DNA from: Atrichornis clamosus
Lineage: Eukaryota > Chordata > Aves > Passeriformes > Menuridae
Length of the DNA stretch: 64,000 nt
Assembly (NCBI GenBank): GCA_013400975.1
Contig: WBMZ01010150.1
Location: forward strand, 1-64,000
Direction of reading: 5' to 3'
Shown: positions 46,396 through 57,484 of the stretch, piece after piece
How positions within the stretch are numbered: position 1 is the first letter of the stretch
Layout: every line of letters begins with the position of its first letter
Notes under the pieces: generated by a model
Seen by the model: only the letters and a program-made list of their open reading frames with translations
What the model was told of the DNA's origin: nothing
Databases searched by the model: none
Program-made: the position numbers and the translations under genes

Positions 46396-48386
46396 TTGAT
46401 GAAGCAACGAAGAACTTCTTGAGCCAAAGGGGCAGAATGAAGTGTGAGGCCTGTGGCAGAGTTTGAGATCCCAGCAAGGTTTATGAGCCTGAAGCTCCAA
46501 GGCCAGTCCTGTCAGACAAGCAGAATCAGCTTTGATTTCAATGAACAACTGGCAAAACCTGGCAACTTTTGTGCCCAACTGAATTTTGCAGGCGAGCTCA
46601 AAGAGAAAGCCAGGGAACACCCATGTGGGTTGCATCAGTGCACAGCTAACAAAAAGTGTTTTCAGCTACAAAGCTGACAATAAACTCTCGTGCCAGCACC
46701 AGGAGTGTTGGATTTACCAACTCTGGTGTCAGTTATCCTTGAGGAGCCCTGTGAGCATTCCCTGCCTCTGCCAGTGGCCTCAATCCTGTTACCAGCTTTG
46801 AATTCACTGGGTGTAAAATAAATCCTGTGTGCAAATGTGTCCTGGTTGAAGGCCTAAGGAGGGGCTTCAGCTCTGAAAAAACCCCAGCATTGAAGGCATG
46901 ATCTTGCTTTATGTAAAGCTGGGTCACAAGTCCTGCTTCTTCCAAAGGAAAAAGTGCCCATGGCATTTGGGTGACATGGTCTGTAGAGAGACTTAGACTG
47001 AAGCTTGATTTAGGAAGTTGAGAATATTGATTCTTTAGTTCCTGCTGAAGGAGCTCCCTAGCGTGAACAATATTTCAACCAGGATAAAGAAAGTCAGGAA
47101 TTTTACCTTACTTGAGCTGAAGAAATCACCCATGGGTGTTACACTATTAGAATTCCCAATCTTAGAGTTTATTTTCATTATATAATTAGAATTTTCTAAT
47201 TTTGGTAAACTCTACAGAAGCTCTTCCAGCTTCCACTGACTCTCGACAATGGCATAACAATCCCCTGAATTGGATCCATTCCCACTTCCTGCCAGTCCCA
47301 CCTTTCCCTCACTCATCATGACACTGATGAAAACCACTAGATGTCACTCCTATATTGCACTAATAAAGTTAAAATAATATTTTTCTGGCAATAAATGTCC
47401 TGACTCATAAGGAAGTTGGTTTAGAAAAGCTGTGGATAGTTTGGATTCCTTCCAGTTAAAAAACAAAACCAAACTTTTTTTCTTTTCTTTTTTATTTTAC
47501 TAAAAATATTGGATCCAAGTTCAAAACACTCATTTAACAAATAACATTGATTTGTATTTTAAAAGGAAAAATACTTTGAAGTTAATACCAAGTCAAGAAA
47601 CATGGTCTGTGGCTCTGTGAACTGAGATGATGGGAAAAAATTGTATCTGAAGGTCTGCAGTGCTAAAGACAAGGTTTGACTAAAGGCAGGGCTGGAGATG
47701 GTCAGGAATACTCATATTCTTTTGCTCAACCAGAGAGTGAGGCAAAAGGCCAGTGAAATAATAGTAATAGCAGCAATAATACTGTATATTTATCTGGTGC
47801 CTTTCATGTCCCATGTTTCCACGCTGCAGTGCAGGGACAATAATCCCTTCACTCAGCACCAGCAGGAACCACCCTTGGCAAGGCCGTGGCAGCTGTCAAA
47901 CAGCATATTAGGAATGGCTGCTCCAATTCCAAACACCATCAGGGCATTTTGGAAGCAGGTAAAGTGTATTTTAATGGGCCAGCTCTGTATTTGCCCACAT
48001 TTCTGGGGGCTCGTTCAAATTCTTTCACATGTTTCTCTCTTCTACAGGGGAAGGGTTCTTTAGCTTTGGTTTTGTGTTTTAAGGCTTTGGTTATTGAAAA
48101 AACTGGCAGGTGAACTCAGATTTTTAACCATTTCTGGGAAGAATTTAATGTGTCTCAAGTGTCACCTGATTATTCCTTACCTCAATGAATCTTTAGATTT
48201 TTCTTCTGATGACACCTAGGCAAGAACCAGCTGCTGCAAATAATGAACATGCTGAACCCTTGATAGTGAAAGATGCAGAGTAAAGTCCTAAATTCTAATG
48301 AGAAAATGTTCAGATGAGGTAGAGCCTCCCTTATCTGTCATGGGAAGCTCTTTTCTGAAGATGAAGAATGCAAGGTTCATTTGAGC

Positions 48387-48543
48387 TGGGATGGGATTAG
48401 ATGGGATGGGATGGGATGGGTTGGGATGGGATGGGTTGGGATGGGATNNNNNNNNNNNNNNNNNNNNNNNNNNNNNNNNNNNNNNNNNNNNNNNNNNNNN
48501 NNNNNNNNNNNNNNTGGGATGGGATGGGATGGGATGGCATGGG
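48387..48543. repeat. (GGGAT)n pentamer array with assembly gap
   Basis: Imperfect TGGGA/GGGAT pentamers flank the gap on both sides (48,387-48,447 and 48,515-48,543), with occasional TTGGG and TTAG variants. The same phase and sequence on both sides show that the unresolved gap lies inside the array. Runs of GGG spaced by two bases meet the usual G-quadruplex pattern, which may explain why it could not be read through. Confidence 0.95.
48448..48514. other. Assembly gap, 67 N
   Basis: A run of N inside the pentamer array. The odd size suggests an estimated gap rather than a fixed placeholder. Frames translated through it are meaningless. Confidence 1.
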
Positions 48544-51500
48544 TATTTTCAACCCATGGGATTTCTCTGCCTTCTCTCTACCAGTAAAAGATCTGGACAT
48601 GTTCATGCCATTTGGCAACCAGCTTTTTGGGGGGGGTGTGAGAGCACAAGTTAGGAGGGCAGCCATTTTTAGGCCTGTCCCCACCCCTTCTTGATTTCTT
48701 TATCAGAGTAGAATCAGAGCTGAAGTTGTTGGCAATTTACTGAGTACTATTTCACACTGTGAGGAGCCCGAGTGGAGCTGCAGCCTGAGCCCCATCCCTG
48801 TGTCTGGGAGCTGGAAATGTGGCTGCTTTGGGAGTCCCTGCCCACAGGGATGGAGGAGAACCACTCTGTAACTGTGGGTACTTGTGATCTCTGAGGGAAA
48901 ACAACTGTATTCCATGGCAGGAGTAGTTTTGTCTGTGTCCTCTGGGAAATGTGGGTGTAAACTGGGTGTAAACCATGCTCTGGATGTTGTCCGCACAGCT
49001 TCTGGTCTGGCCTGGACCAGCAGCAAAGGGAGGTGAGATGCTTTCTGAAGTGGCTGGAGCTGGGCTGGACTCAGCCTGAGACAAAGCCCACTCCACTTTG
49101 CAGGGGAAGTGCCTCTCGTGTGCCTGCTCTCCTCCAATGATGTTTTAGTGTTAATTAGGATAACTGGAGCGGGTACATCTCTGTTTTGGAAAGCACTTTG
49201 GGACTCCTGGTGCTGCATCACTGCAGGCTCTTTTTAATCACCTGGTATCCCGCAGAAAACTCATCCAGAGACACACTGGATAACTGGAACTGGAGTGAAA
49301 TCCAACCAGCCTCTCTCCTGACTCTAGAGTTTGTATGTTCCGGGTCCAGGTAAACTCCCAGCCGGAGAAGGGCTGAGACGGAGAAACACAGCAGAGGCAA
49401 GAATAACTCACTTCCCTGGCTCAGGTTACTGACAAAGGCATGAAAGCCTCAGCCTGGAGTATAAATTATGACCTATCAGATCAAGCAGAGCCATAATAAG
49501 AAGGGAGGAATCAGATGAGTAAGGCAAGAGGGGAAAAGCAAACACTGTGAGTAATGGCAACAAGAGGTTGGTTCCCTCGAAGTTGTCTGACCACATTAGA
49601 TAGCACAGCTCAGTGGCTGAGTCTGGGCCCAGTGTCTAGAGAATAAATCAAGTGGGTTTTTTGTTGTTGATAAAACATTTTCTCCACAGCAGATGGATTT
49701 AATATTTCCTGGATCCATACTGTTCAAGCCTAGGAGTGGGGATTCTTTTCCAGGTTTGCATTATTGATGGCTTCATTTCCAAGGGATGCAGACTCGAAGT
49801 TCTCCCAGGACTTTTGCCATAAACTGTTGAGTGAGGATTTTTGTCTCTCCTTTGTTTTGTTCCTCAATTTGTGGACTTTGTTTGCTCCTGATCCACTTCA
49901 CTTCTCTGGGCCCAGTTAATTCCTCCCATCCTTACTCCCACTTGTTTCTCTCCCCTGCTCTCTTCACTGTCACTTCCAAACTCCCTGCTCAGGGTGCAGG
50001 GTGAGAGCCGCCCTCCTGCCTCGAACAAGGGCACCATCCCCACACAACGAGCTCGAATTAGACAAGCAGTTAATTGAAATGGCAGGAGGGCTGAGTGGCT
50101 GGGGCAAAGCCCAGCTTTGGGTGTGGAGAAAATACCTTGTCAGAACGGTCCATAAGTGGCTCTAAATCCTTCAAAGTCCATCTTTACACACAAAATACAC
50201 TGACTACACATAAGTCAAGAGAAGAGCAACCTCTTTACAGACCTAGTATTACAGCAGTTGCTGTAGGACAAATACTGCTCCCATCCTGAGCCAAAATTTG
50301 GATAATATTTTTCAGCAAAAAAATATATATACAATTAAGAATCAAGTTTTTCCTCCCATGCTTTTTGCGATCCTTCAATTATAGGAAAGGGAATCGCTGC
50401 AAAATTTTTTGAGTCACAGAAAACTTTAGCTGTTGGTGATTAGTGGTTTATTTATTTTTTCAACTAATTCATTAAGAGGAGCTGAATTTAATTCCTTACT
50501 CAGCCTGTAAAGCCTTCCTCCTTGTCTCCTCCAGCCCACTTCCTCTGAGTTCAGCACTTCCTGCAGGTAGATGTGGTGCTCACAAGACACTGTTATTCCA
50601 CAATGACTAAGTTCTCCTGAATTGTGTTATGGTTTAATAACAACAGGAATTAGGTTTGCTGCTACCAAAACCATTTTATTATGACACATCCAAAGACATA
50701 AAACCCTCTTGTGCAATAATAAGGGGAAAAAGAAAATCTTTCCATCCATTGTACAAAAGAAGCCTCAAGAGATTAGTGCTATAATAAGAAGAAAACAAAC
50801 ATTATTCAGTTTAGAAAAATGTAGCTAATATGTCTAAAGGAAACTGCAAGTACTTAATCAAACAGAGGGATTTGGGAAGCAATGTTATTGGACATGACCT
50901 GTGAGTTATAGGGACACAGCAAATGAGACATTAAGTAGGTAATTATGCTTTTTGCTGAAATGGCTGTCATCATGGGATTTGGGATGCTGTGCTCAGTTGT
51001 GTGCATCCCAAGTGGATGGAAGATACAAATGAGTTGGTGGGGATTAAGTAGCCGTGAAATAAGCAGGTGAGGGAGACAAAAGGATTGGAAAAGAATTGGG
51101 GAGAAATAATTCATAAGGAAGCACATATTGAGAGTTTGACTAAGTGATGGCACATGGAAGGGTGAAGGAATTCAAATATAGGAAAGCCCTAAGAGGGGAA
51201 ACACAAGAAATAGAATCTAAAGGGTGTAGGAAAAGACAATTATAGGTTGACAAGCAAGAAAGGACTGTGGAACCTCTTAAGACTCACAACAGCTACTCCA
51301 TCCTTTCATTTTTTTAAAAATAAATACAGGATTAGGAAATACTGGCCTAAGCAGCTTGAGGAACTTTGGGCAGAAATGGAAAGAAGGGCTAAGAAAGGAG
51401 GGATGAGGTCAGTCTGTCACATCTCTAGGTTTAGTGCTCATTCAGTCTCATCTCACCAATGTGCTCTGGGGTTATCCTGCCCCAGCTTATCACGACCCAA

Positions 51501-53521
51501 ACGTTTCTGTTTGGGTCAGATTTAGTGCGGTTTGTTCAGTTCTCTTGTGGAAGTGCTGTGAACTTTCTAACTGGGGCAGGTGAGGGGTGGCTGACACTGG
51601 AAAGGTTCCTATTTACTCAAAAGTTTGAAACAGGGTACAACCTCCTCTCCTCAATCAGTTCTTCCAGTCTTGGGCTACTCCGATCTACACCCTCAGGGCT
51701 ACTGCTGACCCAGAGGGAAGGATGTCTGATTTTCTTATCCAAGGTGCAGTGGCAGATGTGAGCACAGTGTTTCTTCTGCTTTGGTACTGCATCCCCTCTG
51801 GCTAGAGAGGAGAGATGAAAAGACAATCTAAAGTTTTTTATTGATAATAAAAAGTTAATGGAATCTTTTCAAACCTTACAGTGAAAGGCTTGCTCAGATT
51901 CATGTCTTATTTTCTCCAGCCTATTTACACAGTATCACACAGGGTATCAGCTAAAAAATAAAATTGCTAATAGCTGGGGAGTTTTTTGGGATGGTTGTGA
52001 CCTCTGTTTCACCTGAATAGGAGCCACACAGAGATACAACTAAAGGTCTGCAAGAACCTGTGGAGCACAGGAGCAGAGCCATGACCTGCAAGTCCCTCTT
52101 GGTGGCTCCTGAACCTGACAGGAAGGGAGAGTTCCCTGAGAAAAAACACATGTCCACACATCCCCAGGAAGGGAGAGTTCCCTGAGGAACAACACATCCC
52201 CACATCCCTGCCAGGTGCAGGGTGCCAGCTTGAATTCCTGACATGGCAGCCTTTGAGCCACGGGCAGCTACCAATGCAGCTCTGGCCCAGCAAGGCCAAA
52301 CAAAAAGTTACTCTTGAATATTAAAATTAGGAATTAGATCTTTCTCAGCTGGACATCACAATAAGAGCAGTGGCTCACACTTGTGTGGGATTGTTCTGAC
52401 TGGTTTAGGTGCCCGGCCGTGTTCTGACCTGTCAGGACCCTGCAGGACTGCACAGCACAGCACAGGTTCTGCAACTGTAGAACAGCACTGCCTGCTCTGC
52501 TGGGGCTTGAAAGAAGCACCAGGGAGTTTCATTTTTACTTAAAAGCCTTTTTAAGGGTGCTTGGATGATGCACTGAACCTCTCAGGTAGTTGCAGTGGAC
52601 CTCTAAAATGTATTTTGCTTGTATCTGTTTGGGAACAGGATGTAAAGAAAGGGGACCAGGAGCCTGGGGGAAGCCAAGCAGCAGAACTGATGCCCTGTGG
52701 AGTTGTCCAATGTAACAAACAAATAAATGACTTAGAGAAGAGTAAGTTCTAAAGTTTAAATACTCTTTGTAGCACAAAAAGGGTCTCTGTTCCATAACTC
52801 TCAACAGCAAAATGAAAAAAGGTCTCTGCCTGGATGGAAGTCCCCTGTGTCCTCACGTGCAAGACTTTGGGAAGAGGCAGAGGGTGGGCAGGCACACACT
52901 GATGAGGGCCTCGGTCTGTGCTCTACCCCACCTTGATTTCAGAGCTCTCTGTTTCTACAGCTTTAGTTACACCTACCTAAAACAGCAGGGCTTGGATGCA
53001 GCTGGAAAGAAAAAGCCAGCCCTGAAGCTGAGACTTTACTGACTGAGTTGTTGGTGGACTTGTCCCAGGGGCAGATGAACTGTGACATTGCAACAAAAGC
53101 AAAATTTGTCCTTTCTGGGTTCAAGTCTTGTAGTTTTGATTAATAAAAATCCAGCAGATTTTTGCATCCCAGCAGAGCTTGATTCCTCTGTCACTGTGGA
53201 ACAGTGAGCAGTTAAAGCTGCATCATCCTCTGCACCTGGCCTGGCTGGGGACCTCTGCAGCTGCAGCTTGGAGAGCAAGGTTAGGCCTGGCTCTACTGGA
53301 CAGGGCTGCACTGGGACTTTATGGGGTGGAGAGTGGTGGTTGTTAACTCAAATTGCAGACTCCTGGGCTGTTTTCTCTTTGATTGTTGGTAATGAAATGT
53401 TCTTTCCTTGCTAAACCTTCGGACTGCTCCAGTCCAGCCACCCTGCCCTGCCCAGCCCTCTCCTGCCACGGCTGGAATGTTTCTGTGCATGCAGGATCCT
53501 CAGGGTTTTGCCATTGGGTGA
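48544..53521. other. Intergenic unique sequence, CR1-poor
   Basis: Nearly 5 kb with no clear CR1 copy, only the duplication at 52.1 kb. It is largely AT-rich. In this window that is an unusually long repeat-free stretch. No coding potential was recognised. Confidence 0.65.
52121..52209. repeat. Tandem duplication, two units of about 46 bases
   Basis: GGAAGGGAGAGTTCCCTGAG starts at 52,121 and again at 52,167, followed in both by a CACAT...CCACAT segment. The core itself is a near-palindrome (GGGAGAGTTCCC). Confidence 0.9.
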
Positions 53522-53778
53522 GACTTCTACATCAAAGAGGTTTAGAAGCAGAACTTCCAATGTGTTTGAGGTTTGCCCATCGCTGCATGACACTTCCCAA
53601 GAGCATATTTGCTCATTAAAAAGTAGCCAGACTCGTTCCTGCCTGCGCTATGGGTAGTTTGGATTGAGGCTGCCTCCAGAACCAATGGGAATGTGCTCTT
53701 GGAAAGGGCTGCACAGAGATGGGGAAACCTCAAACATTTTGGAGGTTCAGTTTGGAAACCTCTCTGGTTTGGAAGTCC
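53522..53778. repeat. Imperfect inverted repeat, two arms of about 87 bases
   Basis: The left arm (53,522-53,608) read in reverse complement aligns with the right arm (53,691-53,778). Shared blocks are GGGCAAACCTCAAACA / GGGGAAACCTCAAACA, TGCTCTTGG and AAACCTCT, separated by about 82 bases. I estimate about 75-80% identity by eye. It may be two opposed copies of one old repeat, or a non-autonomous palindromic element. No open frame of note. Confidence 0.6.
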
Positions 53779-53849
53779 ACCAAAAGCATGTCATGAGATG
53801 GTTGGAAGGCTGGGTGGGGTTTACATCTGAGGATAGAGTGCAAAAGTGA

Positions 53850-54010
53850 GAATTGTTTAGTTTGGAAGAAGAAAGGGTTGGAGAGTATGTGAGTGAGGTG
53901 TTTAAGAAAGGTACTGTGAAAACTGATCCACTCCTCAAGTTAACATTTCTCCCTAATATGAGAGCAAGGGGTCAGTTAGCAAAAAATGAAACAGGGAAAT
54001 TATTTTAGCA
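53850..54010 (+). mobile_element. Possible ancient CR1/L2-type fragment
   Basis: GAGTATGTGAGTGAGGTGTT, AGAGCAAGGGGTCAGTTAGC and GAAACAGGGAAATTATTTTA recall the conserved stretch of old CR1/L3-type LINEs (a block around 'aactaggggtcacaaaatgaaa'). The likeness is by memory and divergence is high, so this is only tentative. Confidence 0.35.
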
Positions 54011-54186
54011 TGGGCCATTTAACTGGACTACTTAGAAGTCCTGATCTCCAAAGGCAGTAGACAAGCAATTGGCACAAACAGCTTGATTTAACAGAAATGC
54101 CAGTGAGTTTGAGACTTTGTTTTATGCCCCTAAACAGTTTTCTCTTGTCTGTGTGAGTTGCCTGAGAAGATTAAAAATGAATTGGG

Positions 54187-54663
54187 CTCCTCAGCACAGC
54201 AGGGACCTGGAGCTCGTGGAGCGGGGCCGGCGGAGGCTGCGCAGGGGCGAAAGGGCCTGGAGCCTCTCCCTGCCCAGGAAAGGGTGAGGGGGCTGGGGCT
54301 GTGCAGCCTCCAGAGCAGCCCCCGCTGAGAGGGGCCCTCACCCCTGGGTGTCCCTGTGTGCAGGGAGGGGCAGAGCAGGGCCCGGGCTCTGCTCCGGGGG
54401 CCTGGAATGGCACAGGAGGAACGGGCAGGGACGGATCCCAGGAAGTTCCCCTGGACAGGAGGCAGAGCTTCTTTGCTGGGCAGTGCCCGAGCCCTGCACA
54501 GATTGTCCAGAGAGGCTGTGGAGTCTCCTCCCTGGGGCTGTTCCAGAGCTGTCTGGACACACTGCTGTGCCCTGTGCTCTGGGATGGCCCTGCTGGAGCA
54601 GGGAGGTGGCACCAGGTGAGCCCCTGGGGGCCCTTCCAGCCTCACCCAGTCTGGATTCTGTGA
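54187..54663 (+). mobile_element. CR1 LINE fragment, GC-rich subfamily B
   Basis: It begins at TCCTCAGCACAGCAGGGACC and ends in TCTGGATTCTGTGAATT. It is almost identical to 4,008-4,484, 50 kb away and in the same orientation; by eye the differences are scattered single bases and a small length change near the donor-like CTGGACAGGAGGCAG segment. Confidence 0.92.
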
Positions 54664-55733
54664 ATTAGAGTGGAGAATGAGCCCTATCTGTGGGCTTTTA
54701 AAGCAGTTCACTCAACTTTGATCCTAAGGGGGCACATTTGGCTTTTTCTCAGGATCTGACCTAGCATAGATTTTTGTATAGCTTTGACAGAAACAGTCGG
54801 GGCAGTCTTGGGACTGTTCAGATATTTAACAATGACTTTGCGGGTCTGATGAGAAAATGTATGTATGTAAGTCTGTATACTTTCTTTTTTGAAAGTACCT
54901 ATGTGACAAAATCCAGTTAGGAATCCAGTATCCAGCTTCTTTTGAAAAATCTACCAGGAGGGTGTTTTTATCCCAAGAGCTTATGCACAAAAAATCCCAG
55001 TTGTTTTCTGGTGTGCCTGCTGGTAATACCACAGGTATCCCAGCACCCCCTCCTCTAAAGGGTACCTTGTGGTGACAGGTAGGTTTATTTTTAAGATGCC
55101 TAAATGGCAGAAAAGACATTAAATAGAAAAATCTTTGGATTCTGGATAAATTTAGGAAAGAAATTCTCTCCATTCTGGAGAGAACAGAACAGTTCCCAGC
55201 TCTGTATCCAGACCCTTCAGACTAGTAGTGGCATGACAATTTAATCCAGGAACATTTCTGGATAAGGTATCTTGCTGCTGAATGCATCACCTGCCAATTT
55301 ATTTCAGTGCCCCTTCTGTTCTCTGCAGAAAGCTCATGATGCACTTCAGGCATAGGGAGGGAAGGTGTGCTCAGGTAAATGTGACTTTTTTGAATGTAAA
55401 ACACAGGTGACCGTGTTTCAAGTTCAAAAAGGAGCTGAAAATACAGATCAAACTGAAAAGCAGCAGTGGGAGATGAGCTGAATCAGAACAAAGATAACAA
55501 ACCACGGTCATCTGTCTCCGTCTGTCTCCACTGGGGTGGAGAGCAAAATCAAGCAGGGTGTAATGATGCCCACGCTCTGGGACTGTAAATCATGGTCCAG
55601 GCCTGTATTCACCTCTGAGGGCTGAGGGAGAGCAAGAAGTGGAGGAGAATTCTGTGCCAGTATCAGATTATCCAAGGGTAAGCAGGGGTTTATGAGCCTG
55701 TGCTCTTACTCACCTCTTCCCTCTCTCTTCCAG

Positions 55734-55761
55734 CCTGGAGCTGTGGCCGGTCTGTGCCCAG
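55734..55761 (+). other. Exon-like 28-base segment between strong splice signals
   Basis: A long pyrimidine tract ending CTCTCTCTTCCAG is followed by 28 bases and then by CCCAG/GTGAGC, a strong donor. The spacing would make a micro-exon. No neighbouring exon with compatible coding was found, so this is either a non-coding RNA exon or chance. Confidence 0.2.
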
Positions 55762-56388
55762 GTGAGCAGGATGCAGGTGGTCCCAGGGGCATGGGGGGGA
55801 CAGTGCCAGGCTGTCAAATCTGCTCTGCTGCCACTGCAAGGTCCCTTTTGCTTCCCAGCCGAGCAGCCTTCCCTGGCTGTCACCCGGAGACGCTGCTCCA
55901 GCCAGCCCATACAAGAGTTTGAGGACTTAGAGCAGGGGTTTGGAGCAGCTGACAGAAAAGCTCCGAGACACTCGGGTTATCAGAAAAGGAAGCAGCAAGG
56001 ACAGCTTTAAAGTCTGCCAGGGCTGGACTAGCACGTGGGTAATGGATACAGCAATGGATCCCCTCCCGGGGACAGGCATGAGCTGGGGTTTCTGGAGCTC
56101 GGGCCCGGGTAAAGCCCCTGTGATGAATGAACTCACCACTGGATGTCATTGTTTCTCTATAGGAAAGCGTCGGGGACACTTTTCTTTGGCAGTAAAATTG
56201 TTTTTATTGTCTGGGGTTTTTTCCTCCCCCAAACAGCAAGCCCCACATATGGGATATTCAGGTGTTTGGCACCTTTTCCACTTGGCTGCCGCGAGCTCAG
56301 GAACCAGATTACGCCTCTTGTTTTCCTAGGGCGGGGAAGGTTTGCAGCCCTGTGATGAATGGGGTCTATCCTCAGACTCGCAGCTCTC

Positions 56389-56415
56389 GGGCCAGATCGT
56401 CAGCTGGTGTAAATT
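56389..56415. repeat. Possible ancient tetrapod repeat core
   Basis: GGGCCAGATCGTCAGCTGG followed by TGTAAAT resembles, from memory, a motif common in old interspersed repeats of reptiles and birds ('gggccagat..tcagctggtgtaaat'). The surrounding sequence is too diverged for me to name a family. Confidence 0.35.
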
Positions 56416-56896
56416 GTCCTGCTCTGAGGAGTCGAGCAGCGATGCCAATGCAAACAGGCTGGGGATCCAGCCCGTCCTGCCTGCTGCTTTCAAGTCCCCC
56501 TCAAGCACAGCCAATCCTTCCTGCTTCCTCAGGCACCTCCTTCATGCCCCAGCTCCCACCTTCTTCTTCAAGTTCATTTACAACAGACCTAACCCTTTTT
56601 TCTCCTTTCTATCTCAGTTCAGTGTTGGAAAATTTCACCCAAATTATGATGACATCAGTTAATTTTCCATGTTCTTTCTGATCTTGTGTTATCTTCAAGA
56701 TGCCTTTTCCAGGTGCAAATCAGCCTTAGAGAGAGGGGATAAACTGGAAAGGGAAACAAGTCACAACAACATAGCCCAGAATCTCGTCCACCCCAGCATC
56801 TACCTTGGCTTTTTGGTTCTTGTGAATTTGCTTCTGATCCCATCTCAGTGCCAATTTTCCACACCCACCCCTTCATTTTTTAAAAATCTCAACATA

Positions 56897-57484
56897 TATC
56901 ATAGGATCATGGAATATCCTGAGCTGAAAGGGATCCACCAGGATCATCCAGTCCAGCTCCTGGCCCTGCTCAGACACCCCAACAATCCCCCCCTGTGCCT
57001 GGGCGCGCTGTCCAAAGGCTCCTGGAGCTCTGGCAGCCTTGGGGCCGTGCCCATTCCCTGGGGAGCCTGGTCAGGGCACAGCACCCTCTGGGGGAAGAAG
57101 AACCTTTTCCTGCTCTCCAGCCCGAGCCTCCCTGGCCCAGCTCCAGCCGTTCCCTGGTGCTGTCCCTGGTCCCAGGGAGCAGAGCTCGGAGCTGCCCCTG
57201 CGCTGCCCCTCGGGAGGAGCTGCAGCCCCCGGGGAGCTCTGCCCTCAGCCTGCTCTGCTCCAGCTGAACACACCCAGGGCCCTCAGCCGCTCCTCGGGTG
57301 GCCCCTGCAGACCCTTCCCATCCCCGTGTGCCCCCTTTGGACACTCTGGACCAGCTTCAGATCTCCCTGACATTGTGGCACCCAGAACTGCCCCAGCACT
57401 GGAGGTGAGGCTGCCCCGGTGCAGAGCAGGGTGGGACATTCCCCTCCTTGATCCCCCCAGGACAGGGATGTCCCTCCTGACTCA
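56897..57484 (-). mobile_element. CR1 LINE fragment, subfamily A, longest copy
   Basis: The plus strand opens with CATAGGATCATGGAATATCC and continues to GGGATGTCCCTCCTGACTC. It covers everything present in the 1.1-kb copy plus the 3' segment that copy lacks. Both copies start at nearly the same 5' point (the GAG.CAGGAGGGACATCC junction). Confidence 0.9.

Larger units (their letters stand above)
36001..48386. other. Intergenic stretch between CpG island and pentamer array
   Basis: It holds four CR1 fragments (37.2, 39.7, 40.6 and 45.8 kb) and small duplications at 39.4 and 42.4 kb. The remaining sequence (36,001-37,205, 37,771-39,714, 40,876-45,831 and 46,396-48,386) is unique and mostly AT-rich. 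I see no exon or RNA gene that I can defend there. Confidence 0.7.
54664..56896. other. Intergenic sequence between two CR1 copies
   Basis: AT-rich to about 55,680, then moderately GC-rich, with the exon-like segment at 55,734 and the possible old repeat at 56,389. No gene is supported. Confidence 0.65.

Noticed and set aside
48381..48694. Frames through the gap and pentamer array
   Set aside because: They include unknown bases and simple-repeat translation.
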